From Thiomicrorhabdus sp965603495 (GTDB lineage: Bacteria; Pseudomonadota; Gammaproteobacteria; Thiomicrospirales; Thiomicrospiraceae): a DNA stretch of 64,000 bases. The notes beneath the pieces were generated by a model that searched no databases, was not told where the DNA came from, and saw only the letters and a program-made list of their open reading frames with translations. The stretch is from positions 124,001 through 188,000 of the forward strand of contig CBFDDF010000005.1 in the NCBI GenBank assembly GCA_965603495.1, given 5' to 3'. This document shows, piece by piece, positions 42,235-50,497 of this stretch (the stretch's first letter is position 1; each line of letters starts with the position of its first letter). The translations under genes and the position numbers were made by a program.

Positions 42235-42453
42235 ACGGTTTAAAAAGCGGGTGATTATGAACGCTTAAAATCAAGCGATGACGGCTAGGTTTTACGCTTT
42301 GCGATGGAGTGTGTACATTTTTAGCCGACATTCGTTTCGCGCAAAGGCCATACATTAAACATAAGTGTTAATCCCCGTTCTCTCTAGTCTTCTCGACGCT
42401 TAATCGCTATACTCATTCGTTATTAAACTTAATGAAAATAATACGAGATATAG
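42235..42453. other. Leader region of the second hsd operon
   Basis: No ORF. It presumably contains the promoter of hsdM2; I could not pick convincing -35/-10 boxes. Confidence 0.3.
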
Positions 42454-44022
42454 ATGACCCAACTTACCCTAGAAACCCTTGAAACCTGGCTTTGGCAATC
42501 GGCTGATATATTGCGTGGCGATATTGATAGCTCTGACTATAAGAACTACATTTTCGGACTGTTGTTTTTAAAGCGCGCCAATGATGTGTTTTTTGAAGAG
42601 GTGGATAAGTTGGTGGCGGATGGTTGGAACTATCAAGATGCCATCGAGGATGAAGACGAGCATCTGTTTTATCTGCCACAAGCTTCTTGGTGGAAAGAAA
42701 TCACTAAACACACTGAGAATATCGGTCAAGCGATCGATAAAGCCTTAGCTGGAATTGAAGAGTCTAATGCCAGTCTGCAGGGCGTGATGACGGCAGTTTA
42801 CTTTGGTGACAAAGAAAAATTAGGCGACTCGACTCTTAACCGTCTGTTATTGCATTTCAACAAATACTCACTCCGAAATGAACACCTTTATAAGCAAGAC
42901 ATTCTTGGAGATGCTTATGAGTACCTCATTAAAATGTTCGCCGATGATGCCGGTAAAAAAGGCGGTGAGTTCTATACCCCTAAGCAAGTCGTAAGGTTGA
43001 TTGTTGGGTTGATTAAACCTGAAGCAGGTCAAACCGTCTATGACCCTACCTGTGGTTCGGGTGGTATGCTGTTAGAAAGTGCGCGTTATGTCGATGAGCA
43101 TAATGAACGAGTCGGCGGGCAAATTAACATTACCCTTAAAGGCCAAGAGAAGAACTTGAATACTTGGTCGATTGCTAAAATCAATATGATTCTGCACGGC
43201 ATGCAAGATGCCGATATTCGTAAAGGGAATACTTTATCGGACCCTAAACATCTTAAAAATGGCGAAATAGAGTCCTTTGATAGAGTGGTTGCCAATCCGC
43301 CGTTTTCCGCTAAAAAGTGGTGGGAGCCGGTTGAAAAGGAAGTGGATTTAGAAAATGTCGATGGCACAAAGAAAAAAGCGCCTAATTACAATAACGATGT
43401 AACTGACCCACATGGACGTTTTAGCTTTGGAATTCCACCCCGTAGTTATGCCGATTTAGCTTTTGTGCAACATATGATTGCCTCACTTAAACAAAATGGC
43501 CGCATGGGTGTGGTATTACCGCACGGCATTCTATTTCGTGGTTCATCAGAGGGCAAAATTCGCCAAGGTCTGTTAAGTGAAGATTTGATTGAAGCGGTCA
43601 TTGGCTTACCGTCGGCCTTATTCTATGGCACGGGCATTCCAGCTTGTATTTTTATTATTAATAAATCGAAACCTGAAAGCCTAAAAGAGAAGGTCATTTT
43701 TATTGATGCCTCTGGCGAGTATAAAGAGGGCAAAAATCAAAATACCTTAGAGCAAACGCATATCGATAAAATCATCAGCTCATTTGACCAGGCCTGGTCA
43801 AATTGTGAAGAGATTGAAAAATTCATGCGTTTAGTGCCTATCTCTGAGATAGCTGAGAATGATTACAACCTAAATATTGCCCGTTATATTGATACCAGTG
43901 AAGCCGAAGAGCAGATTGATATCAAAACTACCCTGCAAAGCATAACTGAAGTGGAAAGCCAGCAAGTTGAGATTGACCAAAAACTCAATAACTTCTTAAA
44001 GGAGTTGGGCTATGTTGGTTAG
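42454..44022 (+). CDS. hsdM: Type I restriction-modification system, methyltransferase subunit HsdM (second system)
   Basis: A 522-residue adenine methyltransferase. N-terminal helical domain ETWLWQSADILRGDIDSSDYKNYIFGLLFLKRANDVF, AdoMet motif TVYDPTCGSGGMLLESARYV, KGGEFYTPKQVVRLIVGLI, and a canonical catalytic motif NPPF in RVVANPPFSAKKWW. It belongs to a different subfamily from the 13.8-kb HsdM. A perfect ACCAGGCCTGGT lies within it (43787-43798), read as Asp-Gln-Ala-Trp. It overlaps hsdS by 11 nt. Base composition is like the flanking core. Confidence 0.95.
   Translation: MTQLTLETLETWLWQSADILRGDIDSSDYKNYIFGLLFLKRANDVFFEEVDKLVADGWNYQDAIEDEDEHLFYLPQASWWKEITKHTENIGQAIDKALAGIEESNASLQGVMTAVYFGDKEKLGDSTLNRLLLHFNKYSLRNEHLYKQDILGDAYEYLIKMFADDAGKKGGEFYTPKQVVRLIVGLIKPEAGQTVYDPTCGSGGMLLESARYVDEHNERVGGQINITLKGQEKNLNTWSIAKINMILHGMQDADIRKGNTLSDPKHLKNGEIESFDRVVANPPFSAKKWWEPVEKEVDLENVDGTKKKAPNYNNDVTDPHGRFSFGIPPRSYADLAFVQHMIASLKQNGRMGVVLPHGILFRGSSEGKIRQGLLSEDLIEAVIGLPSALFYGTGIPACIFIINKSKPESLKEKVIFIDASGEYKEGKNQNTLEQTHIDKIISSFDQAWSNCEEIEKFMRLVPISEIAENDYNLNIARYIDTSEAEEQIDIKTTLQSITEVESQQVEIDQKLNNFLKELGYVG
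43787..43798. repeat. 12-bp palindrome ACCAGGCCTGGT, copy 6 (inside second hsdM)
   Basis: Perfect copy with TTTGACC...GGTCAAA symmetry (18 bp), translated within FDQAWSN. Confidence 0.95.
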
Positions 44023-45307
44023 GGAAGGGTATAAGCAAACGGAGATTGGTTTAATTCCAGAAGATTGGTTTTTTGAAAACTTGGGGAATGTTACTAGTGA
44101 GATGAAAAGTGGATTATCTCGAAAGCTATCATCCGAGGATATTGGGCTACCTGTTTTACGTTCTAATAATATAAGTGAACGTTCTGTAAATTTTACCGAT
44201 TTAAAATATTGGTATAAAGATGACCCTCAAGGAAGTAATACTGATAATTATGTCGTTAATGATGGTGACATATTAGTTAATTTTATTAATAGTGAAGCAC
44301 AAATTGGAAAGTCTGCTATTTTTAAAAAAGTTCAAGATAGGGATTTTATATTTACAACGAACCTATTGAAAATATCAGCATCTGATGTGATTAATAATTA
44401 TTTTTTGCATATTCAAATGAAAACAGAGCGTTACAGTGCGTTCATCAAAAGTATTACTAAGCCTGCGGTGAATCAAGCAAGTTTTACAACGAAAGAATTT
44501 CAAACTTTTCCTATTATCATTCCACCACTGCCTGAACAACAAAAAATAGTGGATATTTTGAGTACGGTGGATGATAAGTTGGTCGCGATTGAGCGCGAGA
44601 TTTCTGCCACGGAAACCCTTAAAAAAGGCCTAATGCAAACTCTGCTTTGCCAAGGTATCGGCCACACCCAATTCAAAGACAGTCCGCTTGGCCAAATCCC
44701 TGAGAGCTGGGATGTTGTTCAATTAAAAGATGTTGTAAATGGAAAAGGTATGTATGGAATTGGGGCTGCAGCAGTTGATTATGACCCGCAACTATTTCGG
44801 TATTTAAGAATTACTGATATTGATGATGAAGGCCGTTTTAAAAGCACTTCAAAGAAATCCGTGGATGACGAAGGTGCCAAGAATTACCTGCTACAAGAAG
44901 GAGATATTGTTTTTGCTAGAACGGGAAATACCACTGGTAAAACCTACCTGTATGACAAAAAAGACGGAGATTTGGTTTTTGCAGGTTTCTTGATTCGTTT
45001 TCAACCTTGTCATGGCGTTTTGAATAGCAGGTTCTTGAAGGCTATTGCCGAAACACAATATTATTGGAAATGGGTAAAAGCAACATCATCAAGAACAGGG
45101 CAACCAGGCATTAATAGTGAAGAATATGCGACATTAAAAATTCCCCTTCCCCCTGTCGTAGAGCAGGAAAAAATCGCCGAAATCCTCTCCACAGTAGACA
45201 ACAAGCTAGATACTCTAACCACCCAAAAAATCCAGTACCAAACCCTTAAAAAAGGGTTAATGCAGAAACTGCTAACCGGTGAAATCAGAGCCAAGGTCTC
45301 CGCTTAA
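44012..45307 (+). CDS. hsdS: Type I restriction-modification system, specificity subunit HsdS (second system)
   Basis: Two target-recognition domains and two conserved spacers. TRD1 opens with REGYKQTEIGLIPEDWFFENLGNVTSEMKSG and ends PPLPEQQKIVDILSTVDDKLVAIEREISATETLKKGLMQTLL. TRD2 opens SPLGQIPESWDVVQLKDVVNGKGMYGIGAAAVDY and ends PPVVEQEKIAEILSTVDNKLDTLTTQKIQYQTLKKGLMQKLLTGEIR. The repeated EQxKIxxILSTVD and KKGLMQ blocks show the internal duplication clearly. Its target should differ from the first system's HsdS, since the TRDs share no obvious similarity. It ends 47 bp before hsdR. Confidence 0.93.
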   Translation: MLVREGYKQTEIGLIPEDWFFENLGNVTSEMKSGLSRKLSSEDIGLPVLRSNNISERSVNFTDLKYWYKDDPQGSNTDNYVVNDGDILVNFINSEAQIGKSAIFKKVQDRDFIFTTNLLKISASDVINNYFLHIQMKTERYSAFIKSITKPAVNQASFTTKEFQTFPIIIPPLPEQQKIVDILSTVDDKLVAIEREISATETLKKGLMQTLLCQGIGHTQFKDSPLGQIPESWDVVQLKDVVNGKGMYGIGAAAVDYDPQLFRYLRITDIDDEGRFKSTSKKSVDDEGAKNYLLQEGDIVFARTGNTTGKTYLYDKKDGDLVFAGFLIRFQPCHGVLNSRFLKAIAETQYYWKWVKATSSRTGQPGINSEEYATLKIPLPPVVEQEKIAEILSTVDNKLDTLTTQKIQYQTLKKGLMQKLLTGEIRAKVSA

Positions 45308-45354
45308 TCAGATGAATACCCGTTTGAATCCTAAAACCCCAAAGAGTCCAGATT

Positions 45355-48300
45355 ATGAGTGAACTATCAGAAAGCGAACTGCCCGCCATTAAACTCTTTG
45401 AGGCAATGGGTTATCAGTACCAGAGTTTTCAAGGTTTGGGGCTTCAACCGGTTTTTATGGAAGACTGTTTGCGGGCTGCATTGCTAAAAATCAACCCTTG
45501 GTTGGATGAAATAGGTATTACTAAAGTATTGAAAGCCTTAACCGTGGTGGATGCGGACAGTTTGATTGATGCTAACCAAGCCATTCACAATCTCATGGCC
45601 ACTGCTTCTATTACCCATCAAGTTTATCCTGACCAACCACATCAGCCGATTCATCTGGTCGACTTTCATAACCCTGAAAACAATGACTGGCTAGTCGTTA
45701 ATCAAATCTCTTACAAGGGCAAAACCAATACCATTATTCCAGACATTATGGTGTATTTGAATGGTTTACCGATTGCGATGATTGAGGCGAAGAACCCCAG
45801 TAAAATCGGCGCTATGGATGAGGCTATTAATGACTTGGCTTATTATCAAGGCCAGCATGAAAAGCTATTTTGGTTTAATGTGCTCAACGTGGGTATCTGT
45901 ACGGTCGACGCTCGCTATGGTGCGGTGAATGCCACGGCATTGTTCTATCAGAAGTATAAGTTTGATGAAGCAAAGAACGCCAGCGGAAACGACCAGGCCT
46001 GGTCATTCCTAACCAAGTATGCAGGTTCTTTAGAGGATATTAGCCATCAAGATAAGGTGTTATATGCCTTGTTTAATAAACCTGCTTTACTGGATATGAT
46101 TCGTAACTTCGCTTTGTTTGAACGAGTGGAAGGTAAGCTGGTTAAGAAGTTACCGCGTTATCAGCAAATACGCGCCGTGAATAAAGCGATAGCCAAGGTG
46201 AAGTCTTCCAATCAAGGTGGCGTTATCTGGCATACCCAAGGCTCAGGTAAATCCATCACCATGTTCTATTTGGCCAAAAAGTTACGCCAAGCGGAAACAG
46301 GCTTTGATAACCCAACCGTTTTAATTCTGACAGATAGAACCGACCTAGATAATCAGATATCCAATACCTTTGTGAATGCGGGAGCAGATACGCTCATCCA
46401 AGCGAACTCGGTCAAACACCTCAAGCAGTTAATTGCTGATGACTACGGCAAGATTATCACCACGACAGTACAAAAGTTTCAAGAGGACATGGAGTCTGCG
46501 GGTTCTAGCTCATCTGACGCGGTTGTCTCGAACAAGCAAAACGTCTTTGTCTTAATCGATGAAGCGCATAGAACGCAGTACGGAGATTTAGCGGCTTATA
46601 TGCGCCGAGCGTTGCCACACGCGAAATATTTTGCATTTACGGGTACACCGATAGATAAAGAGAATAAATCCACTCTAGGGACCTTCTATGGCCGTGAGTA
46701 CATTGATACCTATACGATACGCCAAGCCGTAGAAGACGGCGCAACCTTACCGATATTCTATGACTCAGTTATGCCACAGTTGCATGTGGAAGAGTATTTA
46801 GACAGTCAGTTTGATTTCTATTTCGAAGGCGCGAGTGATGAGAAAAAGGCGTTATTAAAGCAACACGCTTCTAGCATGAAAAACATCATGGTTGACCCAG
46901 ACCGGATAAAAGACATTACCCAAGAAATCATTCGTCACTATCGTGCGAAGATTTTACCGAACGGTTTTAAAGGCATGATTGTCTGCTTTAACCGTGAAGC
47001 CGCGGTCAATTATAAAAAGACACTGGATGATTTAAAATCCAAAGGTGTGCATCCGTTTAAATCAAAGCTGGTGATGAGTTTAACCACCAAAAAAGACCCA
47101 CAAGAATACTTTGAGTTGACCGTGCCTAAAGATGCTGTGAAAGAGGCCGTGGAAAGCTTTACCTTACCTTTCGGTAATGAAGAACAGCTTTCTAAATCGG
47201 GTAAAAAGCAGTTTGATGATACTAACTTCTTAATTGTCTCGGATATGTTGTTAACCGGATTTGATGCGCCTATCGTGCAAGCTATGTACTTAGATAAGCC
47301 TTTAAAAGAGCATAATCTACTGCAAGCCATTGCGCGTGTTAACCGAACGCATTCAGGCAAAAATGCAGGCTTTATTATTGATTTCTGCGGTATCACTAAT
47401 CGACTGAAAGAAGCGTTGGAAATCTTTGGCGGTGAGGTCACACCAAACGAAGTGATGCTGAATCTGAATGAAGAAATTCCCGTACTAAAAATGCGCCATC
47501 AAAAGCTATTGGGTTTCTTTAAATCAATCACGGTGGATAGAGTCTCTGACAGAGATATGTATAAAAGCAAAGCGGTGTTATTGCTTAAAAATGAAACTAA
47601 ACGTGACCAGTTTAATGAAATGTTAAAAGGCTTTAACCAGTCGATGGACATTGTTCTGCCAGACCCCGCGGCATTGGCGTTTACTAAAGACTTTAAACTC
47701 TTTAATGAAATTAAGGTACAGGCGCGGAATGCCTATATGGAAGATACCTTAAAGGTATCGGCTGAAGAGAGTGCGCAACTTAAAGAACTATTGCATGAAC
47801 ACCTCCGCTCGCAAGGTGTCGCTTATTTATTCGATAAGCCAATCCCAGTGTTTGAGAAAGCCTTTAAAGCACAGCTTGAACTGCTTGAAGACCCAGCGGT
47901 AAAAGAGCAGACCTTAGCCAAACGTCTTGAAAGCACGATTTCTGAATCCTTTGAAAAAGACCCAGCGTTTTATCAATCGTTATCGGAAAGGCTGCGAAAA
48001 ATCATTGAAAAACTCAATGAAGAACGTACTGAACAAGCGGGATTGTTTGATGATATGTTGGCCTTGGTCGATGAAATCACAGAGCATCAAAAGCCCAAAG
48101 AAGGCATGACAGCTGAGCAAGTCGCGATTGAAGGTTTGTTGCAATATACTTATCAAGTAGAAGATGCGCCAGCCATTGCCGCTAAAGTCGCTGAAAGCTT
48201 AGGCCAGTATCTTGCCATCCATGACTGGAAAGGCAAAGAGGGTGTGAAGAAAGAGATGCGTAAAGAGATTAAGCCATTGTTGAACGGCAAGCTTGATAAA

Positions 48301-48357
48301 ACCAATATTAGGGCATTGCAGAACGACATTCTTGATGTGTTAGAGAAGAATAACTAA
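45355..48357 (+). CDS. hsdR: Type I restriction enzyme subunit HsdR (second system)
   Basis: A 1000-residue motor-nuclease. N-terminal nuclease domain with D-x(n)-E-x-K in IIPDIMVYLNGLPIAMIEAKNPSK, helicase Walker A HTQGSGKSITMFY, DEAH in VLIDEAHRTQYGDLAAYMRRAL, FTGTPIDKENKSTLGTFYGREYIDTYTI, and LLTGFDAPIVQAMYLDKPLKEHNLLQAIARVNRTH. The C-terminal helical domain is complete. It carries a perfect ACCAGGCCTGGT (45992-46003), again read Asp-Gln-Ala-Trp-Ser, as in the partner hsdM. No frameshift or missing motif, so the system looks functional. Confidence 0.95.
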   Translation: MSELSESELPAIKLFEAMGYQYQSFQGLGLQPVFMEDCLRAALLKINPWLDEIGITKVLKALTVVDADSLIDANQAIHNLMATASITHQVYPDQPHQPIHLVDFHNPENNDWLVVNQISYKGKTNTIIPDIMVYLNGLPIAMIEAKNPSKIGAMDEAINDLAYYQGQHEKLFWFNVLNVGICTVDARYGAVNATALFYQKYKFDEAKNASGNDQAWSFLTKYAGSLEDISHQDKVLYALFNKPALLDMIRNFALFERVEGKLVKKLPRYQQIRAVNKAIAKVKSSNQGGVIWHTQGSGKSITMFYLAKKLRQAETGFDNPTVLILTDRTDLDNQISNTFVNAGADTLIQANSVKHLKQLIADDYGKIITTTVQKFQEDMESAGSSSSDAVVSNKQNVFVLIDEAHRTQYGDLAAYMRRALPHAKYFAFTGTPIDKENKSTLGTFYGREYIDTYTIRQAVEDGATLPIFYDSVMPQLHVEEYLDSQFDFYFEGASDEKKALLKQHASSMKNIMVDPDRIKDITQEIIRHYRAKILPNGFKGMIVCFNREAAVNYKKTLDDLKSKGVHPFKSKLVMSLTTKKDPQEYFELTVPKDAVKEAVESFTLPFGNEEQLSKSGKKQFDDTNFLIVSDMLLTGFDAPIVQAMYLDKPLKEHNLLQAIARVNRTHSGKNAGFIIDFCGITNRLKEALEIFGGEVTPNEVMLNLNEEIPVLKMRHQKLLGFFKSITVDRVSDRDMYKSKAVLLLKNETKRDQFNEMLKGFNQSMDIVLPDPAALAFTKDFKLFNEIKVQARNAYMEDTLKVSAEESAQLKELLHEHLRSQGVAYLFDKPIPVFEKAFKAQLELLEDPAVKEQTLAKRLESTISESFEKDPAFYQSLSERLRKIIEKLNEERTEQAGLFDDMLALVDEITEHQKPKEGMTAEQVAIEGLLQYTYQVEDAPAIAAKVAESLGQYLAIHDWKGKEGVKKEMRKEIKPLLNGKLDKTNIRALQNDILDVLEKNN
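45992..46003. repeat. 12-bp palindrome ACCAGGCCTGGT, copy 7 (inside second hsdR)
   Basis: Perfect copy with GACC...GGTC symmetry, translated within NDQAWSF. Confidence 0.95.
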
Positions 48358-48360
48358 CGG

Positions 48361-49068
48361 ATGAAAATGTCTTCAAGCGTCACTTATGGCGACCATCTGA
48401 TTGAGTTTGAGTATCTGGTTAAGCCTGATATCAAAAACTGCTATATCACCGTCTCACCAGATAAAGGCGTTACTGTAAAAGCGCCCACCGACTCTTTAGA
48501 TTATGTGAAAGACTTTGTCTTACGCAAAGCTAAATGGATTCTAAAGAAGCAAAAAGAACAAATCCAAGCCTTATCCTCTGATATTGAGTTTGAGACCGGT
48601 GCCAGAATCCCTTATCTAGGGAAGCAGTATTATTTGACGGTTACAAAGGATAGCCAGCTAGAGTCGCCTGAAATCCGTTTCCAGCAGTCAAAGTTTGAAG
48701 TTGAATATAATCCAGCCCTTCATTCAGAAGAGGACTTATATCAAGCGCTCGACGCATTCTATTTAGAGAAAGCTATTGAGAAGATTCCTTTCAAAGTCCG
48801 GCACTGGTCAAAGCAGTCTTTGCTTAAACCAAACTTGGTCAGATTCAAAACAATGAAAACCCGTTGGGCAAGTTGTGGTGCTAACAATGATATTTCATTC
48901 AGTCCTGAGTTGATGAAGTTACCCATCAGCCTGATTGATTACGTTATCGCTCATGAGCTTGCGCATATCGCACACAAAAACCATTCTAAAGACTTTTGGC
49001 AGCTAGTTAGAAAGCTTATGCCTGATTATCAAACACGTCATCAACAGATGAATATGAAGGCTTTTTAA
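48361..49068 (+). CDS. YgjP/DUF45-type zinc metallopeptidase linked to second hsd operon
   Basis: A 235-residue DUF45 protein: KTRWASCGANNDISFSPELMKLPISLIDYVIAHELAHIAHKNHSKDFWQLVRKLMPDY with the HELAH zinc site and downstream NHSKDFW. It starts 3 bp after the hsdR stop. It occupies the same operon position as the 20249 gene but shares mainly the core motif region, so the two are distant homologues rather than a recent duplicate. Role in restriction-system function is unknown. Confidence 0.87.
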   Translation: MKMSSSVTYGDHLIEFEYLVKPDIKNCYITVSPDKGVTVKAPTDSLDYVKDFVLRKAKWILKKQKEQIQALSSDIEFETGARIPYLGKQYYLTVTKDSQLESPEIRFQQSKFEVEYNPALHSEEDLYQALDAFYLEKAIEKIPFKVRHWSKQSLLKPNLVRFKTMKTRWASCGANNDISFSPELMKLPISLIDYVIAHELAHIAHKNHSKDFWQLVRKLMPDYQTRHQQMNMKAF

Positions 49069-49137
49069 TCTTTTTTGAGATCCGTGGTTAAAAATATAAT
49101 GTTAAACCAAGGCTTATTCAAATAGAAAGGGCCATAA

Positions 49138-49172
49138 AAAAAGCGAGTTGTTTATAAAACAACTCGCTTTTT
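49138..49172. terminator. Bidirectional terminator between hsd operon and coiled-coil gene
   Basis: A 16-bp perfect stem (49138-49153 with 49157-49172) around a 3-nt loop, with an A-run at one end and a T-run at the other, placed between convergent genes. Confidence 0.88.
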
Positions 49173-49205
49173 AGGTAGGTTTTCATGCAAGAACTCTAAC
49201 GTCAG

Positions 49206-50459
49206 TTACTTAAGCTTATAGCTGTAAGGCTCGGGTTTTGATGCGTATTTTGTTAAGTCGGCTTGTAAGTTTTTGACCTGGTTTTGAATGGTTAGCTGTT
49301 GTTCAGTCAGTAAATCTAGTTGTTTTTTGAGCTCGTTTAAAGTGTTATTGATTGCTTTGCTAGTTGAGCTGTCAGCAGGGCTAGCAGATGTCTCATTCTT
49401 TAAGTTCGTTTGAATGGCTTTCAGTACTTTTTCCTGCTTTCTAACTAACCAGGTTATGTCGTTTAATTTTTTGACTTGCGTGTCATCTAAACTGGCGGTA
49501 GTGCTGCCTGCAAGGGTGGTTGCTTGTAGTTTATGTTGTTCTGCCAATATTTTTTCAATCAGCGCCTTGATTTCAGAATAGTCAATCACACTTTGTTCTG
49601 TTGTCGAATGGTTCATCATGGCAGGCGTCTGTATCTTATGTTTAGTTTCGTCTGCAGTGGGTTGATTGTGGACTGAGGTTGCAATATCGTCATGATGAGC
49701 GCCGGAAGCACTCTCAATGGCTGTGGCTGCTGCTGGATGCATTACTGAATGATTTGTTTCAGGCTTTGTATCTTGGGTTTCAATATGTGCTTCAGCTTTC
49801 TGCTCCACTTTAGGCGCCGAAGCGTGCTCATCCATTAACGTTTCGGGTGGCGTTTCATTAGCATTGTCGTCGACAGCGCTATGAATCTTCACGGGAGTGC
49901 TAAAAGAGTTCTTCATCCGGGTGATATCACCACTCAAGGCTTCAATCAATGAAGCCAGTTCATCCACTTTTAGAGTGATTTTTTTATTCAATAAATTACT
50001 TTCTGTTTGAATAATATCAAGCGTTTCGCCCTTGAATTGGGCGTTTTGTTTGTTTGTCTCATAAAAGAAATAACCAATGACACCCAGAGCGATTATATTG
50101 ATGACCATAGAGCTCGCCATCATCATCGTAAAGGAGCTTTTAGCTGACTGTAATTCTTTTGAATTATTGCGAATAGATTGACGCCAATTGTAGTTGAACT
50201 CTTCTAACTCAAGACCTTGTGACTTCAGTTGATCTGCCATTTTCAGCGCTGCTTTGGCGGCCAAATGGCTCTGAAGCGAAGCTTCTTGAGCTGTCTTGGC
50301 TGTTTCAAGCGCAATCAGTTCAGCATCAATTGGAGTCGACTGCGCTCCCTTGAGCTGAGCCTTTTGTTTCTCAACGTTCTGAGCGTTATCGTTCATTTGT
50401 TGAGTACTTTGCTCAAGCTGTTCAACTTCTTGTAGTAAATCGTCAACGATATTACTCAT
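49206..50459 (-). CDS. Uncharacterised membrane-anchored coiled-coil protein
   Basis: A 417-residue protein with an N-terminal helical and coiled-coil part (about residues 1-105, starting MSNIVDDLLQEVEQLEQSTQQ), one transmembrane helix (about 108-130, MMMASSMVINIIALGVIGYFFY), a long polar Asp/Glu/His/Thr-rich linker, and C-terminal coiled coil (about 285-405). The topology would leave the long C-terminal part on one side of the membrane. I do not recognise a family. It is 38 bp downstream of the acidic protein gene on the same strand, and both share Ala/Gln-rich coil segments (AKTAQEASLQSHLAAKAAL here), suggesting partners. Confidence 0.75.
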   Translation of the reverse strand: MSNIVDDLLQEVEQLEQSTQQMNDNAQNVEKQKAQLKGAQSTPIDAELIALETAKTAQEASLQSHLAAKAALKMADQLKSQGLELEEFNYNWRQSIRNNSKELQSAKSSFTMMMASSMVINIIALGVIGYFFYETNKQNAQFKGETLDIIQTESNLLNKKITLKVDELASLIEALSGDITRMKNSFSTPVKIHSAVDDNANETPPETLMDEHASAPKVEQKAEAHIETQDTKPETNHSVMHPAAATAIESASGAHHDDIATSVHNQPTADETKHKIQTPAMMNHSTTEQSVIDYSEIKALIEKILAEQHKLQATTLAGSTTASLDDTQVKKLNDITWLVRKQEKVLKAIQTNLKNETSASPADSSTSKAINNTLNELKKQLDLLTEQQLTIQNQVKNLQADLTKYASKPEPYSYKLK

Positions 50460-50497
50460 GGTGTTACCTATTTAATAGATGTAATGGTCAGTTTGGC

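Noticed and set aside
47010..47441. 143-codon minus-strand frame inside hsdR2
   Set aside because: Antisense shadow of a helicase region with full, intact motifs on the + strand.
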